Assembly (NCBI GenBank): GCA_019634245.1
Contig: JAHQVR010000111.1
Coordinates: 1-50,274 of the forward strand
Direction: 5' to 3'
DNA: 50,274 nt
DNA from: Gammaproteobacteria bacterium
GTDB lineage: Bacteria > Pseudomonadota > Gammaproteobacteria > Granulosicoccales > Granulosicoccaceae
The number at the start of each line of letters is the position of its first letter. Position 1 is the stretch's first letter. The notes beneath the pieces are model-generated. The model searched no databases and was not told the origin of the DNA. It saw nothing but the letters and a program-made list of their open reading frames with translations. Positions 43,816 through 50,274 of the stretch are shown here, one piece after another. The position numbers and the translations under genes were made by a program.

Positions 43816-45705
43816 TTAGCCCACTAACCCACCGTCATCGCGACGAACTGCAATGACCGCAGAGCGTGGCACGGCGTCTCCACCTTCCGGCCAATGACTG
43901 TTGCCTCGCTCACCTGGGTGCTGAACACCCACGAACATCGTGCGCTTGTCAGCACTCCAACTTAAACCGGTGACTTCACATTCGTTGGGGCCCACTAAGA
44001 AGCGTCGAATTTCACCGGTAACCGGGTCACCCGCCAACATCTGATTGTTACCATGGCCAACAAACTCTTCCGCATTGGAGTAATTTCCGTCAGTTTGTAT
44101 CCACAAAATGCCGTTGGAATCGAACTTGATGCCGTCGGGTGAATTAAACATGTTCCCTTCGTTGACATTGTCAGATCCGGCGTTCAAATCTGAATGTATC
44201 GTTGGATTGCCCGCTAGCACATACAGGTCCCACGCAAATCCTGTGGCCGTATGGTCTCCGCCATTGGGGCGCCATCGAACAATCTGACCATAGAGATTCT
44301 TTTCCCGCGGATTAGGGCCACCCACCGGCGTCAAATCCCCTCCAGCATTAGGTTTGATTCCACGATTTTTATTGTTGGTCAGCGCACAGTACACTTCTGG
44401 TGCTTTCGGGTTAGCCGCTACCCACTCTGGTCGATCCATGGTGGTGGCACCGACTGTTGAGGCAGCGATACGAGTATGGATACAAACTTCCGCCATGCTG
44501 GCCATTCCAGCAGACTCTGGAGTCAATTCGATCCATTCACCGGCACCTGTGTCAAAAAACTTAGCCACATACAATTTACCGTCGGATAACAGTGCATCGG
44601 TTTCCGCACCTGGCGCGAAGACACCATTGGAAACGTACTTATACAAGAACTCACCACGTTCATCGTCACCCATATACACCACAATTCGACCATCCGGGTT
44701 TACAACCAGTTCGGCATTCTCGTGCTTAAAACGTCCCAATGCACTGAGCTTTTTTGGAGCAGACTCAGGGTTCCGCGGATCCACCTCCACGATATAGCCA
44801 GCGCGATTGGGTTCGTTAGGGTTCTTCGACACATCAAAGCGCTCATCAACGTTCCACCAACCATAGCCCCAGTCCTTACCCGATACACCATAGCGCTTCA
44901 ATTCAGGAGATACTTTGTGCTCCGGATCTTCAGCGGCAAAGTAGCCATTAAAATTCTCTTCGCAAGCTAAATAAGTGCCCCACGGTGTAGAACCGTTACC
45001 ACAATTGTTCCATGTTCCTAAGGGTTTGGTACCACTAGGATCTGCTGAGGTTTTTAATAGATCATGACCAGCGGCGGGGCCTGTCATTTCCATTTCAGTG
45101 TCCGGTGTTATGCGACGATTGTAAGGACTGTCTAGTACCACTGACCATTGGCCATCTTCTTCGGCTATTTCGACAACCGTCAGACCGTGCGCCATCTTTC
45201 CCTTGTTGATATCGTCATCACTTTCGAAGGATCCTTCCGGACGATTACCCCAAATAATTTTTCGATTGGTGTATTCGTTGTTAACCACCAGTAGCGTTTT
45301 GTCACCGTGAGCAAACGCCTCCATACCGTCAATATTGTCACCGAAAGCGCTTAGTTGACTCTCCGCCGTACCCCGTGTGGCATGGTCAAACTCAGCGGCA
45401 CCTGACCACATTGGATCACCCCATCGCACGACCACTTGCGCGTTGTAGCCATTTGGAACAGTAATGCTGTCTAGCGTATTAGCATCAATCGCATCGAAGG
45501 CGAACCGGGATGTCTGAGCGATGGATTCAGATGAAGTGAACGCTGCTCCACCCATGGCAGCAACGCTTCCGAAGGCAACGGCACCTTTCAATAGGCCACG
45601 GCGCGTCAACGCAACTTCAAGCACGCGATCAAAATCGTTCTGTTCGGGTTTCGGATTTTGCTGCTCATCAAAATCATCGAAGGAAAGCTCATCTTCATAG
45701 TTCAT
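43816..45705 (-). CDS. phoX: PhoX-family alkaline phosphatase
   Basis: 629 residues. A Tat signal (TRRGLLKGAVAFGSVAAMGG) follows an acidic N-terminus. The DUF839 six-bladed propeller is shown by FAHGDKTLLVVNNEYTNRK, GTWNNCGNGSTPWGTYLACEENFNGYF, NAELVVNPDGRIVVYMGDDERGEF and SPDGIKFDSNGILWIQTDG. PhoX enzymes are calcium/iron phosphatases that release phosphate from organic esters in the periplasm. GGAG is placed about seven bases before the ATG. No pho box was identified in the 405-base gap upstream. Confidence 0.92.
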   Translation of the reverse strand: MNYEDELSFDDFDEQQNPKPEQNDFDRVLEVALTRRGLLKGAVAFGSVAAMGGAAFTSSESIAQTSRFAFDAIDANTLDSITVPNGYNAQVVVRWGDPMWSGAAEFDHATRGTAESQLSAFGDNIDGMEAFAHGDKTLLVVNNEYTNRKIIWGNRPEGSFESDDDINKGKMAHGLTVVEIAEEDGQWSVVLDSPYNRRITPDTEMEMTGPAAGHDLLKTSADPSGTKPLGTWNNCGNGSTPWGTYLACEENFNGYFAAEDPEHKVSPELKRYGVSGKDWGYGWWNVDERFDVSKNPNEPNRAGYIVEVDPRNPESAPKKLSALGRFKHENAELVVNPDGRIVVYMGDDERGEFLYKYVSNGVFAPGAETDALLSDGKLYVAKFFDTGAGEWIELTPESAGMASMAEVCIHTRIAASTVGATTMDRPEWVAANPKAPEVYCALTNNKNRGIKPNAGGDLTPVGGPNPREKNLYGQIVRWRPNGGDHTATGFAWDLYVLAGNPTIHSDLNAGSDNVNEGNMFNSPDGIKFDSNGILWIQTDGNYSNAEEFVGHGNNQMLAGDPVTGEIRRFLVGPNECEVTGLSWSADKRTMFVGVQHPGERGNSHWPEGGDAVPRSAVIAVRRDDGGLVG

Positions 45706-46110
45706 GCGATTTCTCCATTTTAGTGGTTGCCTTGTTTCAGCAGACGATCAATTATTCTAGAAAATACGGATGACACACCAATGACAGAACCAAAAACAGC
45801 GGGCTGCTTCTGAATCTGTCGTGGTGGTTCATCCAAGAAAGAGATTTTTCGGCACAACAACCGATTACCCGTTATTTGTACCGCAAAAGACTACCATCGA
45901 TATCTTGTAGAGCGCTAGCCAATAGAAACCAACAAAGCACCATTTGTAATGCTCGGGAAATAATTAAATTTTACGATGTCGCCAGAAGAGACAAAAGGTC
46001 GCACCACAATCAGTAGGGATCTCTCTTCAACGACTAAGGGACTGGTTGAACTCTCGCAAGGAGCGCCCAATACAGGACAAGGACGTCCTCTAGCGGGTCA
46101 TCGGCTGTAA
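45706..46110. other. Intergenic gap with no recognised feature apart from a short duplication
   Basis: 405 bases between phoX and the histidine phosphatase gene, both on the minus strand. A 12-bp word GGCTGTAACTAC is repeated with a 17-base period at 46103-46114 and 46120-46131, across the stop codon of the next gene, as a small tandem duplication. Nothing else is recognised; the phoX promoter must be here. Confidence 0.6.
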
Positions 46111-46713
46111 CTACTCAATGGCTGTAACTACAGACCCTACTAATTGATAGTTATTGTCTGCGTCGCGATAAACAATGAGGATTTCTCCGGAGTTGGGGAA
46201 GACATCGGTTAAGGCAGTGATATTCACCTGATGTGTAGATAAAACGGTCGGCAAATCAAGAGGCTGCTCAGATAACCAAGACTTTAGTTCAGTGGTTTGT
46301 GTTTCTGCTCGGTGTCTGGCTTGAAAAAAAGAATTTAACGACGGCAGAGGAATCACTGGCCCTATAGCTAGCAGTTCAGCTGTTTCTAGGCAACGACACC
46401 ACTGGCTGGAGTAGACCAACGCCTGTGTGATACCGGCATCACGCAGCCGTTGCCCCATTGTCATAGCCTGACGTCTACCGGCACCATCAAGATTGCGTTG
46501 CGTACGGCAATCGTCCACTTCAAACTGTTCCGGGTCGCCCGTGCCCGGTGCCAGGGCATGACGAATCAAGGCAAAGTAATCGTCTTCTGACAACAACGCC
46601 AGCAACTCATCCGCATCGGATGTTTCAGCCCAACTATGTTCTACCGCCAACACCAATAGCAGCGGAACCAGTAGCGCACCAACCCGTATACTCTCCAGCA
46701 AAACCTTTGGCAT
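46111..46713 (-). CDS. Exported histidine phosphatase-family protein
   Basis: 200 residues. Signal peptide (RVGALLVPLLLVLAVEHSWA). The catalytic RHA (R51, H52) in YFALIRHALAPG is followed by NLDGAGRRQAMTMGQRLRDAG, YSSQWCRCLETAELL and a second His in VLSTHQVNI. It is like small phosphoglycerate-mutase-fold phosphatases. The substrate in the periplasm is not known. It lies eight bases before the start of the icd gene in sequence but downstream in transcription, so it may be co-transcribed with it. Confidence 0.85.
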   Translation of the reverse strand: MPKVLLESIRVGALLVPLLLVLAVEHSWAETSDADELLALLSEDDYFALIRHALAPGTGDPEQFEVDDCRTQRNLDGAGRRQAMTMGQRLRDAGITQALVYSSQWCRCLETAELLAIGPVIPLPSLNSFFQARHRAETQTTELKSWLSEQPLDLPTVLSTHQVNITALTDVFPNSGEILIVYRDADNNYQLVGSVVTAIE

Positions 46714-46720
46714 TCAATGG

Positions 46721-48955
46721 CTATCGGGTTGATCGCAAAATTGAATTGAACGTTTCACTCGGTCTCATGACCAACTTGCACTTCTCCGGATCAGCAAAAT
46801 AATAGCCACCGGTATCAACAGGCTTTCCTTGCACTGCAGCGAGTTCTTCGACAATTTTTTTCTCATTCTGGCTCAGTTGCTCATGCAGCTTTTCAAACTG
46901 CTCAGCCATTTCTGGGTCAGCTTGCTGATTCGCAAGTTCTTCAGCCCAGTACAGACACAAATAAAAGTGGCTACCTCGATTGTCCAACTGTCCCACTTTT
47001 CGAAGTGGCGATTTGCCGTTTTCCAACAAGCGCTCAGTTGCAGCATCCAGAGCGGAGGCTATTAATTTCGCCTTCTCATTGTTGTGCTTGATTCCAGACT
47101 CTTCGATCGATACAGCAAGTGCTAAAAACTCACCCAGAGAATCCCAACGCAAATGGTTTTCCTCTAACAGCTGTTGAACATGCTTGGGTGCCGAGCCACC
47201 AGCGCCCGTTTCAAACAAACCTCCACCTGCCATTAGAGGAACGATAGAAAGCATTTTTGCACTAGTTCCCAATTCCAGTATGGGGAACAGGTCGGTTAAA
47301 TAGTCACGCAAGATGTTACCAGTAGCGGAAATTGTATCCAGGCCACGAGCAACTCGTTCCAACGTATAGCGCATGGCCCGAACCTGCGACATGACTTGTA
47401 CGTCAAGCCCATCCGTATCGTGGTCTTGTAAATACAACTCTACCTTTTTGATTACTTCATTTTCATGAGGGCGATAAGGATCTAGCCAGAACACAACCGG
47501 CGTGCTCGACTCCCGCGCTCGTCTCACTGCGAGTTTTACCCAGTCGCGAATCGGTGCATCTTTAACTTGACACATTCTTAGAATATCGCCTTCCTCAACG
47601 TGTTTTTCCAGCAGCACATCACCAGTGTCTACATCGGTTATGCGAGCCGTACCCGCTTCGGGCGCCTCGAAGGTTTTATCGTGAGAGCCATATTCTTCTG
47701 CCTTTTGAGCCATCAAACCGACATTTGGCACCGTGCCCATCGTGGCAGGATCGAAGTTTCCGTGCCATTTACAGAAATTTATGATCTCTTGATAAATACG
47801 TGCAAAGGTGGATTCTGGAATAACCGCCTTGCAGTCATAGAGATTCCCGTCGCCGCCCCACATTTGGCCGCCTGATCGAATCATCGCCGGCATTGAAGCG
47901 TCGACAATGACATCACTAGGCGAGTGAAAGTTAGTAATACCTTTGTCTGAATCTACCATTGCAAGGCGCGGGCGGCGAATTTTACAGGCATGCAAATCTC
48001 GCTCAATTTCTTCGCGTACCGATGCAGGAAGCTCTTTTATTTTTTCATACAACGTTGCCATTCCGTTGTTGACATTGATTCCAAGGTCTTCAAACAGCTC
48101 CCCATGCTTGTCGAAAGCGTCCTTGTAATAAATTTTTACCGCATGACCAAAAACAATAGGATGGGAAACCTTCATCATTGTGGCTTTCACATGAAGTGAA
48201 AATAGAATTCCCGCTTCTCGACAGTCCTCCATTTCCTGTTCATAAAACTCACACAATTCATTCTTACTCATAAACATCAGATCGATGATTTCTTTATCCT
48301 GTAGAGGAATATCTGTTTTGAGCGTTTGCGTTTCACCAGAGTCCGTAACGAGCTCCATTTTTACGGTACAAGCCTTGTCCAGTGTCATTGACTGCTCGCC
48401 GTGATAAAAATCTCCCTTGTGCATATGCGATACATGCGTACGAGACCACTGCTTCCACTCACCCATCGAATGCGGGTGTTTTTTCGCATAGTTCTTCACT
48501 GCCTTGGGTGCCCGTCTATCAGAGTTTCCCTCTCGCAATACTGGATTAACCGCACTGCCTAGCACTCTTCCATAGCGAGTTCTAATGTCCTTTTCTTCAT
48601 CCGTTTGAGGGTCATCGGGAAAATCCGGAACGGCATAGCCTTTTTCCTGCAATTCTTTGATACAAGCTGTCAGCTGTTGCACTGAAGCACTGATGTTGGG
48701 CAATTTAATGATATTGGTATTGGGATCTTGAGTTAGGCGCCCCAGTTCAGCCAGATTGTCAGGGATACGCTGATCTTCGTTTAGATGATCAGGGAATTCT
48801 GCGAGCACGCGGGCTGCGACAGAAATATCACTGAGCTCGATATCAATATCGGCTGCAGCAGTAAAGGTACGAATAATCGGCAGCAAAGACGCCGTGGCCA
48901 ATAGCGGTGCTTCGTCGGTAAGGGTGTATATGATCTTCTGCTTATTGTCTGACAT
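46721..48955 (-). CDS. icd: Monomeric NADP-dependent isocitrate dehydrogenase
   Basis: 744 residues, the full size of the monomeric type. The pattern KIIYTLTDEAPLLATASLLPIIR at the start and NSDRRAPKAVKNYAKKHPH, KATMMKVSHPIVFGHAVK, VDASMPAMIRSGGQMW, FWLDPYRPHENEVIKKV and SATGNILRDYLTDLFPILELGTSAKMLSIVPLM are diagnostic. It converts isocitrate to 2-oxoglutarate with NADP in the TCA cycle. It is a single gene with possible co-transcription of the histidine phosphatase after it. Confidence 0.97.
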   Translation of the reverse strand: MSDNKQKIIYTLTDEAPLLATASLLPIIRTFTAAADIDIELSDISVAARVLAEFPDHLNEDQRIPDNLAELGRLTQDPNTNIIKLPNISASVQQLTACIKELQEKGYAVPDFPDDPQTDEEKDIRTRYGRVLGSAVNPVLREGNSDRRAPKAVKNYAKKHPHSMGEWKQWSRTHVSHMHKGDFYHGEQSMTLDKACTVKMELVTDSGETQTLKTDIPLQDKEIIDLMFMSKNELCEFYEQEMEDCREAGILFSLHVKATMMKVSHPIVFGHAVKIYYKDAFDKHGELFEDLGINVNNGMATLYEKIKELPASVREEIERDLHACKIRRPRLAMVDSDKGITNFHSPSDVIVDASMPAMIRSGGQMWGGDGNLYDCKAVIPESTFARIYQEIINFCKWHGNFDPATMGTVPNVGLMAQKAEEYGSHDKTFEAPEAGTARITDVDTGDVLLEKHVEEGDILRMCQVKDAPIRDWVKLAVRRARESSTPVVFWLDPYRPHENEVIKKVELYLQDHDTDGLDVQVMSQVRAMRYTLERVARGLDTISATGNILRDYLTDLFPILELGTSAKMLSIVPLMAGGGLFETGAGGSAPKHVQQLLEENHLRWDSLGEFLALAVSIEESGIKHNNEKAKLIASALDAATERLLENGKSPLRKVGQLDNRGSHFYLCLYWAEELANQQADPEMAEQFEKLHEQLSQNEKKIVEELAAVQGKPVDTGGYYFADPEKCKLVMRPSETFNSILRSTR

Positions 48956-49146
48956 TGGTTCTTTAGAAATCCTGGGTTACCTATAACTAAGGTGATGCGC
49001 CATGGAAGGAAGTACGACCGGGCACCTAGCCCAATATTATGCCATTTCCTCAGACAGAATCTGTTTGGGCTCCGGAATATCGATGGGTTGATCTTGAAGA
49101 ATTGGCCATTTTTTGACCGCCTAGACTACTTACCAGGAAAGCGATC

Positions 49147-49608
49147 TCAAGATTCTTCGCACTGCGCGCGATACAGCTCCAGCAGTGCCTGATTGGTTTC
49201 TTCCAGAGTCGGTTGCACCTGGCCATCGATACGATTGATCTTTGATTCCCGATTCTGAGCAATCGTCACTGCAACTGGATCAACCAGTGTTTTTTGAGCC
49301 GCACGAGCTCTTGAGTAGATCGCCAGGATATCGCCTGGCTCTAGATCTGCGGCGTTACCAATCTGCACCGCTTTATCAATGAGTTCAGCCGACTGCTCTT
49401 CGTTACCTGCAAGGTGCTGATACCAAACACACTCGTAGACTCGAGACATCGCTTGCTCAGCCGATTCGTAGGCTGGATCACCGCGTTTAGGTGCGCTCGA
49501 GCAGGCGCTAAGGGCTAATACACAGTAAAAACCGAGCACAATTCTTAGACCGACCGCAATACCGAATGGGTATTGCGGTCGAAATTTAGAGGATAGACAC
49601 AGTGACAA
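49147..49608 (-). CDS. Small lipoprotein of unknown function
   Basis: 153 residues starting at a TTG, or possibly a GTG at about codon 24. A hydrophobic stretch ending in a lipobox (VLALSAC) makes it a lipoprotein. The remainder is helical (SAEQAMSRVYECVWYQHLAGNEEQSAELIDKA, EETNQALLELYRAQCEES) with two later cysteines. I recognise no family. It follows the BON gene by six bases, so they form a small operon of envelope lipoproteins. Confidence 0.65.
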   Translation of the reverse strand: MSLCLSSKFRPQYPFGIAVGLRIVLGFYCVLALSACSSAPKRGDPAYESAEQAMSRVYECVWYQHLAGNEEQSAELIDKAVQIGNAADLEPGDILAIYSRARAAQKTLVDPVAVTIAQNRESKINRIDGQVQPTLEETNQALLELYRAQCEES

Positions 49609-49614
49609 TAGGAT

Positions 49615-49923
49615 CTAACTACTGGTTTGCAGATTGTTATTAACCGAACTAACTCCATCAATACTCTTCGCCACTTGCTCTGCTAACTGACGCTCTACGG
49701 CCGAATCAACAACTCCTGAAAGAGTGACCACACCATCAACACATCCAACCAATATCGGATTACCCGTAAGGTCAGGCTCCTGATACAGTGCCCGAATAAT
49801 ACTTCTTTCGGTCAGTAAATCGTTCATAACGGCTGCGTCACCACCACCACCCACAGAGGCGCACCCTCCAAGCATGGTTAAAGATGCCAACAGTACTAAT
49901 ATGGATCCGAGTTTAAATTTCAT
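49615..49923 (-). CDS. BON-domain lipoprotein
   Basis: 102 residues from the ATG at 49923; AAGG lies seven bases before it. Signal and lipobox (LVLLASLTMLGGC) lead into a single BON domain (LTERSIIRALYQEPDLTGNPILVGCVDGVVTLSGVVDSAVERQLAEQVAKSIDGVSSVNNNL). BON domains bind phospholipid and stabilise the envelope; the OsmY/DolP group is related, though DolP has two domains. It is probably an outer-membrane lipoprotein. Confidence 0.9.
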   Translation of the reverse strand: MKFKLGSILVLLASLTMLGGCASVGGGGDAAVMNDLLTERSIIRALYQEPDLTGNPILVGCVDGVVTLSGVVDSAVERQLAEQVAKSIDGVSSVNNNLQTSS

Positions 49924-50212
49924 AGCGTTTCCTTGTGTGTACAAATAAAGATTAAGGAGGCACGACAGTAGATTTTCTGAGACAGCACAATCGCCGAAAA
50001 ACCCCTTGTGTCAAATTGACAATGTGGAGTCTATTTCAGCGCTTAAATACCATGGGTTATCGATTCAATAACCAATCGAAAAGGAAGGATAATTCGACAC
50101 AATACGACGCATTGTTCGGTGACTTAAAATCTTTTCTTCATGCTCAGCCGATTAAGCGAATCCGACAATGGGCAACAATTATCAATCTAGCTAAATCTTT
50201 TTGACATATAAC
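49924..50212. other. Intergenic gap with an uncertain small open frame
   Basis: The stretch upstream of the BON gene must carry its promoter. A 60-codon plus-strand frame from the ATG at 50022 to 50204 encodes a basic polypeptide (NNQSKRKDNSTQYDALF) without recognised features or a good ribosome site. I see no support for calling it a gene. Confidence 0.4.
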
Positions 50213-50274
50213 ATGAGAAAGAACGAACCACTGCTTGATCCTGCCGCCCTACCGGAACCATTAACTGCACATGC
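50213..50274 (+). CDS. Partial gene running off the right edge
   Basis: An ATG at 50213 opens a frame to the window end: MRKNEPLLDPAALPEPLTAH. The composition looks protein-like but 20 residues do not allow a family call. No Shine-Dalgarno is visible before it. It is divergent from the BON gene. Confidence 0.4.
   Translation, partial: MRKNEPLLDPAALPEPLTAH

Noticed and set aside
50022..50204. Sixty-codon plus-strand frame upstream of the BON gene
   Set aside because: No ribosome site, no recognised motif and atypical basic composition.

Overview
The window looks like chromosome of a free-living marine-type gammaproteobacterium of moderate GC. Pointers are a thiosulfate-oxidation (Sox) cluster, a TRAP transporter beside aromatic ring-cleavage genes, a PhoX-type phosphatase, a monomeric NADP isocitrate dehydrogenase, many Tat-exported enzymes, and gammaproteobacterial-looking LysR, GntR and Crp regulators. 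Genus is not resolvable from the sequence. I found no rRNA, tRNA, CRISPR array or insertion sequence.

Layout. 1-1741: a partial secreted protein, a TauE/SafE permease and a YidB-like protein. 2090-9157: sulfur oxidation. soxS-like and a SqrR/BigR-type ArsR regulator lie on the plus strand and converge on a long minus-strand run read soxX-soxY-soxZ-soxA-soxB, then two exported metallo-beta-lactamase-fold proteins, the last with a rhodanese domain. soxCD is not in the window. 9477-18774: mixed housekeeping and accessory genes (flavin reductase-like, LysR, double DUF1127, DUF599, a porin plus PstS-like pair, a secreted FN3 protein, a KDG-type sugar kinase, a Crp/Fnr regulator), with a heptanucleotide repeat at 11854-11919.

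18793-26173 is the most interesting part: a tight minus-strand operon read as cyclase/AAA/TPR regulator, YcaO, TfuA, a HExxH gluzincin-like protease and a 215-residue protein whose last 60 residues are ten hexapeptide repeats (SRAIGV or SRAVGN). YcaO plus TfuA is the pair known to install backbone thioamides, so the repeat protein is a strong candidate for a multi-core RiPP precursor. The DNA repeat runs on past the stop codon for about four more 36-bp units, each carrying TGA at the same position, and ends at a strong minus-strand terminator. A degenerate amidohydrolase follows upstream.

27261-29557: a GH10 xylanase lipoprotein and a small ABM monooxygenase. 29810-39613: an aromatic or N-heterocycle catabolic island with a GntR regulator, intradiol dioxygenase, TRAP transporter (P, Q, M), OsmC, RutE-like nitroreductase, FAH-family hydrolase, YciI-like protein and a two-subunit molybdenum hydroxylase. 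A divergent promoter region with an 8-bp inverted repeat separates FAH from YciI. 40000-50274: DUF4159 protein, propeller-like lipoprotein, NERD-like protein, PhoX phosphatase behind a bidirectional terminator, histidine phosphatase, monomeric isocitrate dehydrogenase, two small lipoproteins, and the start of a gene running off the right edge.
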